Shown here one piece after another: positions 24,502 through 33,447 of a DNA stretch of 64,000 nucleotides; the first letter of the stretch is position 1, and each line of letters opens with the position of its first letter. The notes under the pieces were generated by a model. It was not told the DNA's origin. It made no database searches and worked only from the letters and a program-made list of their open reading frames with translations. Location of the stretch: positions 1 through 64,000 of the forward strand of contig DASUYB010000104.1 in the NCBI GenBank assembly GCA_036377595.1. The letters run 5' to 3'. The stretch comes from Longimicrobium sp. Lineage in GTDB: Bacteria > Gemmatimonadota > Gemmatimonadetes > Longimicrobiales > Longimicrobiaceae. The position numbers and the translations under genes are program-made.

Positions 24502-25205
24502 AGCTGCTTCGCCACGCCCTTCTCGATGAGCCGGCCGCGCCCGGCCGACTCGTTCCAGTCCACCAGGGCGGCCTTCGTGGTCCGGTAGCGCCGGTATGCG
24601 GCGCCGCCCTCGAAATCGAAGAATTCCTTCCAGCGGTCGAGCGCCATGTGGTCGATCTCGATGCTCTCGTTCAGCGACAGCCGCGCCGGGCGCCCGTCGC
24701 CGCCGCCCGCCAGCGTGGCAACCGCCTCGAGCGAGCGCGAGAGTACCAGCTGCCCGCCCTCCAGGTCCACGCCCCGGCCGCCCGGCTCCGTCCCGCCCAG
24801 GTCCACCATGTGCGTCCCGTAGTCGTAGTCCTCCATCGCCCCGGCGCCGCGGAGCGGCCGCTCCACCGGCCGCGGGGGAGACCCCCGGTCCCACTCGCGC
24901 TCGTTTCGCGGCGGTGCGGCGGCGCGGGCGTTCTCGGCCAGGTCGCGCACGTCCTCCTGCATGGCGCCGAGCAGCTGCCTCAGCTCCGCCGCCTCCTTCT
25001 CCACCGCCAGCAGCCGCCGCTCGAGCGCCGGCACCAGCGTGCGCGCCTGCGCCTCGTCGGGGTCCACCACCGTCCGCTGGTTGCGGGCGGGCTCGCGGTC
25101 CACCGGCGGCGGGGGGGGGATCGGCCGGCGGCGGATCACCAGCGCCAGCGCAAAGACGCCCGGCACCGCGGCCAGCACGATCAGGACGAGGACGAAGAGG
25201 CTCAT
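24498..25205 (-). CDS. Membrane-anchored coiled-coil protein
   Basis: A 235-residue protein starting with one transmembrane helix (SLFVLVLIVLAAVPGVFALAL), a Pro-rich basic patch, then a heptad segment (LVPALERRLLAVEKEAAELRQLL) at about 55-90. The C-terminal half is acidic with a DYDYGTHMVDLGG turn and an amphipathic DRWKEFFDFEGG helix. No known family. It overlaps both neighbours by four bases (ATGA upstream, GTGA downstream). It is probably an adaptor between the actin-like ATPase and the channel; that role is inference from position. Confidence 0.75.
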   Translation of the reverse strand: MSLFVLVLIVLAAVPGVFALALVIRRRPIPPPPPVDREPARNQRTVVDPDEAQARTLVPALERRLLAVEKEAAELRQLLGAMQEDVRDLAENARAAAPPRNEREWDRGSPPRPVERPLRGAGAMEDYDYGTHMVDLGGTEPGGRGVDLEGGQLVLSRSLEAVATLAGGGDGRPARLSLNESIEIDHMALDRWKEFFDFEGGAAYRRYRTTKAALVDWNESAGRGRLIEKGVAKQL

Positions 25206-28200
25206 GCGCGCTTCGAGAAGAAGGCGTCGAGGAGCCGGTCGAGCACCACCGAGCACTCCAGCACGAAGATGGAGCCGGCGAACTCGCCGTCGTGCTGCAC
25301 CAGGTACTCCAGCCGGCTCTTGGCCAGGTCGCGGATCTCGGGCTCCACCTCGGCGAACACGCGGCGGTAGCGGTCGGGAAGCTCGCTCCACTGGCGCCCA
25401 TGGCCGGCCACCTCGCGCGCCGCGTCGATCACCGCGCGGTGGAAGCGCTGCACCTCGAGCTCGCCGTCCTCCCACCTCGCCTCGCGCACGTACGCCGGCT
25501 TGATGCGCTCGCCCGCGCCGTAGCAGGCGGCGGGCGAATAGGTGCGCGCCGTGCCCTCGTCGCCCGTGCGCAGCTGCACCGCCTCGCCCACCACGGGGGT
25601 GGTGACGGCGCCCGCCTCGTTCAGCCCCGCGGGGTCCACCTTGGCGATCAGCCCCAGCGCCACCTCGAGCTTGGGGTTCTCGCTGGGCACCACGCCGGGA
25701 CGCGGCGCGTCGGCCTTCACTCCGGCGCCGGCCGCCAGCACGCCGGCCAGCGCGCGGTGGAAGGGGTTCTCTCGCGGGGTCTTGAGATCGGTCAGCCATC
25801 CCAGGAAGCGGCTTCCGTTCCCCGCCACCACCACCGAGCGGGGAAGCCGGACGCCGCCGTCGCCCCCGGCCGCGGCCCCGCCGTCGGCCGCGTTCCCGTC
25901 GCGCTCCGCCATTCCCCGGAAGGTCAGGCCGGCGTAGTAGAAGAGCGCCGAGAAGAGGTAGAAGATCAGCGCCTGGAAGTCGTGGAACTCGCGGCGCGCC
26001 GCGAAGAGCGCCGCCTTCCCTTCCTGGAACCAGCGGGTGGTGACCAGATAGTTGAAGGCCAGGTGGATCTGCCGGTCGGCCAGGTAGGCGCGCAGCGCGT
26101 CGGCGTCCTGCGCGGGAAGGTTCCCCTCCTTGTTGGCCCAGTTGACGAACGCCTCGACGAACGGGTTGGTCTGCGCCTCGCGGGTGGCCGCGTTGCGCCG
26201 CGGCCCCGCCAGGTTGCGCCCGCCCAGGATCACCGAGTCGAGCAGGAGCACGCGCCCGCGGCCGTACACCGCGATGTCGGTGGTGCCGCCGCCCACGTCC
26301 AGGATCACCTTCTCGTCGCCCGCGGGCGAGACCACCGCGGTGTTGAAGAAGTAGCGCAGCACGCTGCGGCTCTCGTCCGTCCGCTCCTGCGCCGCGTCGG
26401 GTCGCACCCCCAGCTTCGAGAAGAGCCGCACGATGTTGTCCCACATCGACTCCAGCTGCGACACCTGGCTGGGGAGGAACGAGCGGGGATAGGCCCAGGT
26501 GAAGGTCACGCGCGCGGGCGACACGCCGTTCTGGATCGCGTTCGCCAGCACCGCCGCGACCAGGTGGCGCAGGAACGAGGCGGAGAGGAAGTACGCGTGC
26601 GGCGCGTCGGACCACTTCAGCTCGCCGGCGATGGCGTTGGACTCGTACTCGCGCACGTAGCCGCTGAACGGCACGTTCACCCGCCCACCCAGCGGCTCCT
26701 GCTCCAGGTGCAGCGTGGGCAGCGCCTTCAGGTGCACCACGGCGGTGCCGAAGGGGCGCCGCTCCACGGTGAAGGGGAAGTAGTACGCCTCCATCAGCTG
26801 CTGCGTCCCCGGCGCCGGCTCGGTCAGCGCCAGCGTGAGGCCGGAGATGGCGAACACCTCGCCCGCGGTCTCGTCGTTCTCGCGCAGCGACAGCACGGTG
26901 TTCGAGGTGCCGAAGTCGACGCCCACCTGCCACGAGGTCTGCGTGACGCCGGGGGTGGGCCGGTAGCGCGGCACCACCACGCCCAGCGAGAGCGCCTGCG
27001 CGCCCTCGCCGCTCATGGTGTTGAGGATCTCCAGCGCCTCGGGCGCCCGGTCGGCCGTGGCGATGTGCAGCAGGGGCAGCCGCGACACCACCTCGTTGGC
27101 CAGCGTCTGCCCGTCGAGCACCGGATCCACGCGGTAGAAGCGGGCCAGCTGCGTGCTGCTGTCGGCCCGGAACACCACGTAGTCGGTCCAGTCGGGGTGC
27201 CGGAACGACGGCCACAGCGCCAGCGCCGGCCCCGGCTCGCGGCGCACGTCGGCGTCGGTGTAGGCGCGGCGGATGGTGAGCGCGCGCGGCGACGACGGGT
27301 TGCCCACCTTCAGCCGCAGCGTCACCTCGATGCGGCCGCCGGGAAGAACCTCGATCGACAGCATGTCGTCGAGCTCTTCCGCCGTGAAGTAGCGGAAGAA
27401 CTCGCGCCGCAGCGGCAGCGCCAGCCGGGGGAGCCCGAAGCGGGGGTCGTCGGCGGGGCCGTGCCAGCGGTAGCCGCGCAGCCCGTGCACGTTCTCCTGC
27501 TGCAGCGGCTCGTTCAGCAGCAGCAGCTGGTCGGTCAGCCAGTCCACCGCGGGGCTCACCCAGGGGTGGCTCATCCCCAGCCCGGGAAGGACCTCGCGGT
27601 CAAGCCCGCGCAGCGAGTCGGGAAGCGGCACCGGCGCGGCGCCGTCGAAGTAGACGCCGTCGAAGAGGCCGGGGTCGATCACCAGCGGCCGCTGCCGGGT
27701 GACCTTGCTCGACACCAGCTGCCAGGGGCTCTCCTCCAGCTCGCGCCCGCGCACCCGGCGGAAGAGGGTGACGCCCGCGAACGGCTGCTCGATGGGCTGC
27801 AGCCCCAGGTCGGCGGCGGCGGCGTGCCAGTCCCACGGCTGGTTGGGATCGGGCTCGGCCACCTGCGCCGCCCGCGTTCCCGCCGCGGCCTCGCAGCGCG
27901 CCACCTGCCCACGCAGCCAGGGAAGGAGGAGCGTCTGGACGGTGGTGGCCTCCACGTCGGGGCCGGGGGGGAGCGCGGCCAGCTGGGGGAGGAGGACCCG
28001 CGCCACGTACGCCTGGAAGCCGAACGAGCGCTCCACCAACTCGCGGCGCTTCTCGCCCTGCGCGTAGCGGAAGAGGCGGGGCGAGCCGGGGTTGGCGGCG
28101 TCCTCGGAGGTGAACACCAGGGTGTAGGGCGACGAGCCCACCACGGGGCGCTGCTGGTTGAGGACCGCCACCACCAGCGAGGCCATGGCCGGCTCGCCCG

Positions 28201-28609
28201 TGGGGCGGCGCGGGGCCAGCCGCACCAGCGCGTCGGAGAGCCCCTCCACCCGCTCCGAGCCCGACTGCGCGGCGAGGCGCGGCAGGTCGGCCATCGGCAC
28301 GCGGCGGAAGTCGAGGGTCACGCCCTTCAGCGACTCCGACGACCAGAGCAGCTCCAGCGCGTCGAGGATCTCGTTCTCCACCAGCACCCGCGCCGGGTGG
28401 TCGGGGTCGCCCAGCGCGGCGCGGAAGAGGAGGAGGCGGGCCCAGGGGCTGGGGATGGACTGGATGCGCGTGCGCAGCTCGCCGGCGTCGTCGGCGGCGT
28501 ACTCCAGCCGGGCCAGCTCGGCGGGCGAGGGGATGATGGTCCAGGCGCCTTCCTGCGCGACCTTGATGTTGGCGGCCGAGCGCAGGCGGGGCAGGAGGTT
28601 GCGGGGCAT
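25202..28609 (-). CDS. Large protein with actin/Hsp70-type ATPase core
   Basis: An 1,135-residue cytosolic protein. The first ~550 residues are a unique, mixed alpha/beta region. An actin-fold ATPase follows: phosphate-1 motif QVGVDFGTSNTVLSL near residue 562, phosphate-2 ILDVGGGTTDIAVYG near 768, and adenosine motif VVVAGNGSRFLGWL near 928. The last 150 residues are helical. Size and layout recall the SrfB-type virulence-associated proteins, which also carry an actin-like core, but this is a resemblance only. It follows the tubulin-like gene by 18 bases and overlaps the next by four. It may polymerise or act as a chaperone-like switch. Confidence 0.84.
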   Translation of the reverse strand: MPRNLLPRLRSAANIKVAQEGAWTIIPSPAELARLEYAADDAGELRTRIQSIPSPWARLLLFRAALGDPDHPARVLVENEILDALELLWSSESLKGVTLDFRRVPMADLPRLAAQSGSERVEGLSDALVRLAPRRPTGEPAMASLVVAVLNQQRPVVGSSPYTLVFTSEDAANPGSPRLFRYAQGEKRRELVERSFGFQAYVARVLLPQLAALPPGPDVEATTVQTLLLPWLRGQVARCEAAAGTRAAQVAEPDPNQPWDWHAAAADLGLQPIEQPFAGVTLFRRVRGRELEESPWQLVSSKVTRQRPLVIDPGLFDGVYFDGAAPVPLPDSLRGLDREVLPGLGMSHPWVSPAVDWLTDQLLLLNEPLQQENVHGLRGYRWHGPADDPRFGLPRLALPLRREFFRYFTAEELDDMLSIEVLPGGRIEVTLRLKVGNPSSPRALTIRRAYTDADVRREPGPALALWPSFRHPDWTDYVVFRADSSTQLARFYRVDPVLDGQTLANEVVSRLPLLHIATADRAPEALEILNTMSGEGAQALSLGVVVPRYRPTPGVTQTSWQVGVDFGTSNTVLSLRENDETAGEVFAISGLTLALTEPAPGTQQLMEAYYFPFTVERRPFGTAVVHLKALPTLHLEQEPLGGRVNVPFSGYVREYESNAIAGELKWSDAPHAYFLSASFLRHLVAAVLANAIQNGVSPARVTFTWAYPRSFLPSQVSQLESMWDNIVRLFSKLGVRPDAAQERTDESRSVLRYFFNTAVVSPAGDEKVILDVGGGTTDIAVYGRGRVLLLDSVILGGRNLAGPRRNAATREAQTNPFVEAFVNWANKEGNLPAQDADALRAYLADRQIHLAFNYLVTTRWFQEGKAALFAARREFHDFQALIFYLFSALFYYAGLTFRGMAERDGNAADGGAAAGGDGGVRLPRSVVVAGNGSRFLGWLTDLKTPRENPFHRALAGVLAAGAGVKADAPRPGVVPSENPKLEVALGLIAKVDPAGLNEAGAVTTPVVGEAVQLRTGDEGTARTYSPAACYGAGERIKPAYVREARWEDGELEVQRFHRAVIDAAREVAGHGRQWSELPDRYRRVFAEVEPEIRDLAKSRLEYLVQHDGEFAGSIFVLECSVVLDRLLDAFFSKRA

Positions 28610-28627
28610 GCTGGTCTCTCTCCCGGT

Positions 28628-30160
28628 TCAGGCCGCTTCGTTGAAGCGCGCGTCCACGAAGCGTTCGCTCCCCTCGCGCAGCACCTCCAGGAACCCGCCG
28701 AACCCCGTGCGCCGCCGGTCGCGCGCCGCCAGGTTCCAGTGGCGGAAGATCTCGAAGTCGTCGTTCACGGGGGCGGTGCGCCCGCTCCCCCGGCGCCCGT
28801 CGATCACCTCGTCGAGGCGCACCGCGGTGGGCGGGCGGCTGTTGGTGCAGGCAAGCTGCAGCGCCGGGCGCGACCCGCGCATCTCCTCCAGCCAGTTCCA
28901 GGTCTGGAGATAGAACTCGCCCATCAGGTCCAGCGCGCGCGAGCCGGCCTGCAGCTCGGCCGAGCTCATCTTCAGCTCCTCCAGCCAGGTGGCGCCCTTC
29001 AGCAGCGGGGCCAGCCCGGCGCGCGGGCGCCCGTCGGGGCGGAACACGCGCAGGAAGGTGTGCGCCGCCACGATCCCCCCCATCAGCCGCCGCCGCGACG
29101 CCTCGTCCATCGGCAGGTCGGGCCAGGACACGTTCTGGCCGCGCACCGCGATGGTGCGGAACACGGGGAGCGCCTGCTCGGGCTTCTCGCCCCCGTGCGC
29201 GGCGAAGTCGAGCGCGGCCAGCGCGGCGAACAGCTCCACGTAGTGCGCGCGGTTGGCCTGGCGCTCGCCGCCCACCTCGTTGTGCTCCTGCTCGCGCGGC
29301 TCGCCGTCGCCCAGCACGTAGTAGCTGCCGTAGCCGGCCTGGTCCTGCGTGTAGGCGGGGATGGCCGCGGCCGCGTTCTGCGCGAACAGCGCCGTCTCGG
29401 GGCGGGGGCCGGCGTCGCCCTCGCGCCCCGCGGGCGCGGGAAGGGTGAAGTAGGGAAGGAGGATGGCGCCGCTCACCCGCCGCCGCGCCACGCCGGGGAT
29501 CTCGGGGCGCCCCTCCATCCCCCGCAGCCCGTCGGTGAGCGCCCGTCCCACCACGGGGAAGGCCGCCGCGCCGGTGCCGCCGAAGATGGAGCCGGCGGCG
29601 AAGAACACCGAGTCGGCCTGCTGCTGCGCGTCGGTCAGCAGCTGCTCGAAGAACTGCTGGTCGCGCAGCCGGTTCATGAACACGGTGCCGATGGAGGGGA
29701 CGCCGCGGAACCCCATCCCCAGGTCCATCTCCTGGAAGCGCGAGGCGAAGAGCAGGTCGAACAGGTGCCCGAGCGACGAGGTGCGCTGCCCGTGCAGGAG
29801 CGAGGCGTCCACGCGCGCGGCGAAGCGGGCGTCGGGGAGGTTGCGGTCGTCGGCGATGGGCGACCAGAGGAGGGAGCCGGGGATGGCGTCCACCACCTGG
29901 GTGCGGAAGTACCCCTCCGGGGTTCCCGCGCCCTTCAGCGCCGCCCACGCCTGCCGGTACAGGTCGATCAGGCGGCGGGTGCGGGTGACGGCGGCGTTGG
30001 CCTCGTCGGGGTCGATCAGCACCAGGCGCAGCTGCGCGGGGCCCAGCCCCAGCGCGCACAGGTGCAGCAGCGGCTCCACGGCGCGGATCCCGCTGCCGCC
30101 CAGCCCGAAGTACGTCAGCGTCCGCCCGGCCAGGCCGGGGGAAAGCAGCTCGGAGCTCAT
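28628..30160 (-). CDS. Tubulin/FtsZ-like GTPase (Tubulin_2-type)
   Basis: A 510-residue cytosolic protein. The N-terminal strand-loop TYFGLGGSGIRAVEPLL corresponds to the first nucleotide loop of the tubulin fold, LRLVLIDPDEANAA to the second strand and acidic turn, and AGSIFGGTGAAAFPVVG (about residues 186-202) to the GGGTGSG phosphate signature of tubulin/FtsZ. The rest lacks FtsZ features such as the C-terminal tail, and the length and order fit bacterial tubulin-like proteins of uncertain role. It is encoded between a membrane protein and the actin-like ATPase with gaps under 20 bases. GTP-dependent assembly is expected but untested. Confidence 0.84.
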   Translation of the reverse strand: MSSELLSPGLAGRTLTYFGLGGSGIRAVEPLLHLCALGLGPAQLRLVLIDPDEANAAVTRTRRLIDLYRQAWAALKGAGTPEGYFRTQVVDAIPGSLLWSPIADDRNLPDARFAARVDASLLHGQRTSSLGHLFDLLFASRFQEMDLGMGFRGVPSIGTVFMNRLRDQQFFEQLLTDAQQQADSVFFAAGSIFGGTGAAAFPVVGRALTDGLRGMEGRPEIPGVARRRVSGAILLPYFTLPAPAGREGDAGPRPETALFAQNAAAAIPAYTQDQAGYGSYYVLGDGEPREQEHNEVGGERQANRAHYVELFAALAALDFAAHGGEKPEQALPVFRTIAVRGQNVSWPDLPMDEASRRRLMGGIVAAHTFLRVFRPDGRPRAGLAPLLKGATWLEELKMSSAELQAGSRALDLMGEFYLQTWNWLEEMRGSRPALQLACTNSRPPTAVRLDEVIDGRRGSGRTAPVNDDFEIFRHWNLAARDRRRTGFGGFLEVLREGSERFVDARFNEAA

Positions 30161-30177
30161 GGTTCGTCAGCCAGGGT

Positions 30178-30702
30178 TCAGCGCCAGCGGGGCACGGGGC
30201 AGCCGCGGTTGTGGAAGAAGCCGTTCCGCGCGGCCGGAAGGTAGCCCACGGAGCGGGTGAGGATCAGCGACACCACCGGGTACAGCACCAGCCCCCACAG
30301 CAGCCCGGCTACGCCGCGGTTGAGCGCCAGCCGGAAGGGAAGGTGCCGCGCGAAGGCGGTGGGATTGGTCTCGCACGAGCCGGCCAGCGCGTGCGTGGGC
30401 CACAGCCCGATCACCAGCCCGCCCAGCAGGCCGGCCAGCAGCACCGCGGCGATCCCCGTCCACCACCAGCGGCGCACGAAGCGGGGCCCCAGCGCGGTGG
30501 AGTTCCAGAGGTAGACCAGCACGACCAGCAGCAGCACCAGCCCCACCGTGGCCAGGCCGGCCGCCATGTAGGCGCTCGACACGCTGGAGGGGTCGTAGAA
30601 GCCGCCGGGGTCGATGGGGTCGCCGGGCGGCGGCGGCGGGCAGGGCGTCAGCGCCACGTTGTCGGGCGCCAGCCCCAGCAGGGTCTGCAGGAACACGGGC
30701 AT
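30178..30702 (-). CDS. Three-helix membrane protein of the operon
   Basis: A 174-residue protein with a Pro-rich N-terminal segment (CPPPPPGDPIDPGGFYDP) likely outside the membrane. Hydrophobic helices lie at about 46-66, 79-101 and 128-150 (LATVGLVLLLVVLVYLW, IAAVLLAGLLGGLVIGLW, LLWGLVLYPVVSLILT). Two Cys residues could be periplasmic. No family recognised. It is 21 bases after the vWA gene and 17 before the tubulin-like gene, so it is part of the same transcript. Confidence 0.75.
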   Translation of the reverse strand: MPVFLQTLLGLAPDNVALTPCPPPPPGDPIDPGGFYDPSSVSSAYMAAGLATVGLVLLLVVLVYLWNSTALGPRFVRRWWWTGIAAVLLAGLLGGLVIGLWPTHALAGSCETNPTAFARHLPFRLALNRGVAGLLWGLVLYPVVSLILTRSVGYLPAARNGFFHNRGCPVPRWR

Positions 30703-30723
30703 TGCGGCGGTCTCGAATCGGGT

Positions 30724-32061
30724 TCAGTTGGCGACCACGTAGACGCGGGCGGCGGGCGGCACGCCGGGCTGTCCGCCCCGGGTGCGGAAGAGCTCGAACA
30801 GGCGGCCGAGCCCGTAGGTGCGCAGCGCGTCGCCCGCGTTCTCCGCGTCGAACTCGTCCAGCCAGCCCGGTACCCCGTTGGGGTAGAGTTCGATGCGGTA
30901 CAGGTAGCGCGGCTGGTCGGCCCCGCGGGTCAGCGCCTCGAACGCCAGCGGCTCGCCGGGAACCTGCCGCAGCAGCCCGCCCTGCGCCGCGCTCGATCCC
31001 CAGTCGCGGCCCGCGCCGTCCAGTGGCTTGACGGAGAGATCGCTGCGCAGCCCCTGGCCGCGAAGCGCTGCGTTGGCCGCGACCCCCGCTGGCGAGGTGG
31101 TGTCCTTCAATGCCAGCCGGATCCGCAGGGGGCGGTTGCTGAACTGCGGACCGCGCGTGCGCAGGATCGGCGTGCCGTCGGCCGCGCGCGACCAGGCGCG
31201 CTCGAACTGCACGTCGCTCGCGGCGCCCTCGGCCGCGGCGACGGTGCCGGCCGACGGTACTGCGGGAACCGGCCACACAAACAGGTGCTGGAACCGGTCG
31301 CCCAGCACCGACGCGATGCGGGTCTGCTCCCCCGGAGCCACGAAAGCGAAGGCGTACAGCGGGCAGGTGCCGTGCTCACCGGCCTCCTCCGGGTTGTCCT
31401 CGTTTTCTTCCTCTTCGCCGTTGCCGGCGCGGCGGCACCCCGAGGGATCGTCGGGCACGGGGCGGAAGGGCGCCAGCGAAGCCGCCACCATGAAGGTGCC
31501 GCCGGAGCGGACCCATGTGTCGGCCAGCGTACGGATGCGCACGTACTGCTCGTTAGCCGCGTTGGGATTCGAGCGGCGACCGTCTCCCACGAGCACATGC
31601 GACTTTCCGAGCCCGATGTCGAGCGCAATCAAATCGAGCGCGCTCTCCAACTCGGTGTTGTTGTCCGAGTAGACGGTCCTGTCTCCGAGAGTTCCCAGCG
31701 ACGGCGAGATCGACGTGATGCGGGTGCCGAATCCGAACGCCGAGTCGGGCTTTAGGCCAACTACCAGCCCGTCGATTACCGAGCGGTAGTCTGTGCGTAC
31801 GCGGGTGTGATATTCGGGGTCGAGGAACCCGCGCATGCTTCCGCTGCGGTCGACGTACAGGATCACGGGCTTCGAACCCGCCTCTGCTGGCCACGCGTGC
31901 AGCGCTGGCGAGGTCGCCAGGGACTCCGCGACCGCCATGTCACCTGGCTCGGTACCCGTACGCGGCGGCTCGGCCCCATCACCGCACTTCGCACCGGCGA
32001 GCACGATCATCGCCAGGATCAGCGGCCAGACACTGCGAGCGGGTCGGTGAGACGGCACCAT
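30724..32061 (-). CDS. vWA-domain envelope protein, first gene of operon
   Basis: A 445-residue exported protein. The hydrophobic N-terminus SVWPLILAMIVLAGA is followed by Cys26, giving a possible lipoprotein signal. A von Willebrand A domain starts at VILYVDRSGSMRGF, with DxSxS metal-ion adhesion residues intact. A later DLIALDIGLGKSHVLVGDGR segment supplies the expected beta strand. The middle has an acidic insertion (GEEEENEDNPEEAGEHG) and the C-terminus is a separate beta-rich region. The vWA would bind a partner through Mg in the periplasm or outside. It is the promoter-proximal gene of the tubulin/actin/stator operon. Confidence 0.82.
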   Translation of the reverse strand: MVPSHRPARSVWPLILAMIVLAGAKCGDGAEPPRTGTEPGDMAVAESLATSPALHAWPAEAGSKPVILYVDRSGSMRGFLDPEYHTRVRTDYRSVIDGLVVGLKPDSAFGFGTRITSISPSLGTLGDRTVYSDNNTELESALDLIALDIGLGKSHVLVGDGRRSNPNAANEQYVRIRTLADTWVRSGGTFMVAASLAPFRPVPDDPSGCRRAGNGEEEENEDNPEEAGEHGTCPLYAFAFVAPGEQTRIASVLGDRFQHLFVWPVPAVPSAGTVAAAEGAASDVQFERAWSRAADGTPILRTRGPQFSNRPLRIRLALKDTTSPAGVAANAALRGQGLRSDLSVKPLDGAGRDWGSSAAQGGLLRQVPGEPLAFEALTRGADQPRYLYRIELYPNGVPGWLDEFDAENAGDALRTYGLGRLFELFRTRGGQPGVPPAARVYVVAN

Positions 32062-32437
32062 GTGGCGATACCTTGACGAAACGAACGTGCGGGGACAGGT
32101 CGGCAGGGAGATCGGCCGGGCTGACCGGAGACCGGCGTCCGTGACACTCTATGGACGCCCACTGGAGCGGGCAAGTTTATAAACAAAATGCGGGATCCTC
32201 CCGAGCCGCCGCGTCTCCCGATCCCGATGGAATCCGGCGGCGCGAGGAGGACAATTCGCCCAATCTATCCGACATGCACTTGCAGGCACAAGTTGCGCAA
32301 CGGCACGACATCCCGGGTGTCCGCGATAGATCCTGGCCGACGTACGACCCGTTGCCGGCTACGGTTTCAGCGCTTCTTCGTCTTCGTTTGGACGGGCTGC
32401 ATCCGAGCGTTTCGCAGTCCTCCCCGATCTCCCGCAG
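32062..32437. other. Intergenic region, leader of tubulin/actin operon
   Basis: No gene is supported. The only AT-rich point is 32170-32190, containing the 10-base palindrome GTTTATAAAC at 32175-32184. On the minus strand it could supply a TATAAA -10 about 110 bases before the vWA start, but there is no good -35, so it may need an activator. The remaining sequence shows no repeat of the classes seen elsewhere. Confidence 0.35.
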
Positions 32438-33316
32438 TCATAGCCCCGCCGACTCCGCGACGAGCGCGGCGATGGCGGACCAGTCGTGGTCGCCGCGGCC
32501 GGTGGCGACGCCCGACAGGAAGCGGTCGTGCAGCAGGCTGGCGGCGGGCATCGGCACCTCCGCGGCGTCCGCGGCGGCGAGCGCGAGCCGCACGTCCTTC
32601 AATCCGAGCGCCAGCTTGAACCCCGCGGGCTGGAACTTCTTCTCCGCGATCGCCTTCGCGTAGCCGGCGAAGATGGGAGAGGAGAAGAAGGTGCCGTTCA
32701 GCACCTCGAGGAACATGTCCTCGCCCACGCCGCTCTTGCGCGCCAGGGCGAAGGACTCGCCCAGCGTCTCGATCATCGACGCAATGATGAAGTTGCCGCA
32801 CAGCTTCACCACGTTGGCGAGCGCCGGCTCGTCGCCGACCACGAAGGTGCGCTCGCCGATGGCGTCGAGCACCGGCCGCGCCCGCTCGATGGCATCCGCC
32901 GCGCCGGCGGCGACGATCTTGAGCTTCCGCGCCTCCGCCGCTTCCGGGCGGCCGAAGACAGGGGCGGCCACGTAGCCCTGCCGCTGCGAATCGTGCGCGT
33001 CGGCCAGCGTGCGCGAGAACGCCACGCCGATGGTGCTGCAGGAGACGTGGACGGCGCCCTGCGGCAGCGCCACGTAGATTCCCTCGTCGTCGAACACCGT
33101 AGCGGCCACCGCGCGGTTGTCGGCGAGCATGGTGACGGCGATCTCGGCGTCCCGCGCGGCCTCGGCCGGCGTCTCGACGACGCGGACGCCGTGCTCCGCC
33201 AGCGGCTCCGCCTTCTCGCGCGTGCGGTTCCACGCGGCGACGTCGTGCCCCGCCGCGGCCAGGTTGCGGGCCATCGGCAGCCCCATGTGCCCCGTCCCCA
33301 GGAACGCGATCTTCAT
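32438..33316 (-). CDS. NAD(P)-dependent beta-hydroxyacid dehydrogenase
   Basis: A 292-residue enzyme of the 3-hydroxyisobutyrate/6-phosphogluconate dehydrogenase superfamily. The Rossmann loop FLGTGHMGLPMARNLAAAG begins at residue 5 and WNRT marks the cofactor-specific turn. VSCSTIGVAF is the substrate loop and VVKLCGNF contains the catalytic Lys. It probably oxidises a small beta-hydroxy acid or reduces a semialdehyde such as glyoxylate/succinate semialdehyde. It is divergent from a TetR gene whose operator lies about 110 bases upstream, so it may share that control. Start 33316 follows GGGAGGAGGGGG. Confidence 0.86.
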   Translation of the reverse strand: MKIAFLGTGHMGLPMARNLAAAGHDVAAWNRTREKAEPLAEHGVRVVETPAEAARDAEIAVTMLADNRAVAATVFDDEGIYVALPQGAVHVSCSTIGVAFSRTLADAHDSQRQGYVAAPVFGRPEAAEARKLKIVAAGAADAIERARPVLDAIGERTFVVGDEPALANVVKLCGNFIIASMIETLGESFALARKSGVGEDMFLEVLNGTFFSSPIFAGYAKAIAEKKFQPAGFKLALGLKDVRLALAAADAAEVPMPAASLLHDRFLSGVATGRGDHDWSAIAALVAESAGL

Positions 33317-33412
33317 CCCCCTCCTCCCGAAGTCCTGTTCGAACAGCTATCGTGTCGCACGCAGGTGCCGTTCCGGCCTGGCGACAAGATAGGATGTGTC
33401 GCAACGGAGGTC

Positions 33413-33441
33413 TTGACGGATCCGTTAGCGATCGCTAACAT
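33413..33441 (+). promoter_or_regulatory. TetR-gene promoter with embedded operator
   Basis: TTGACG (33413-33418), 17-base spacer, TAACAT (33436-33441). A perfect 16-base palindrome GTTAGCGATCGCTAAC (33424-33439) fills the spacer and overlaps the -10, the usual place for a TetR repressor. The start codon is at 33448, so the leader is very short. Confidence 0.75.
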
Positions 33442-33447
33442 CTGATC

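Noticed and set aside
28628-30160. Cell-division FtsZ
   Set aside because: The G-box is tubulin-like but the length, sequence around it and absence of division/cell-wall genes do not fit FtsZ.
24596-30244. 1,882-residue open frame on the plus strand
   Set aside because: It is antisense to the tubulin/actin/MotA genes and has low-complexity Arg/Gly/His composition, as expected from third-position GC bias.
19795-32061. Canonical Zorya defence system
   Set aside because: Only a ZorAB-like pair is present; no ZorC/ZorD (SNF2 helicase) or ZorE-type gene is found.
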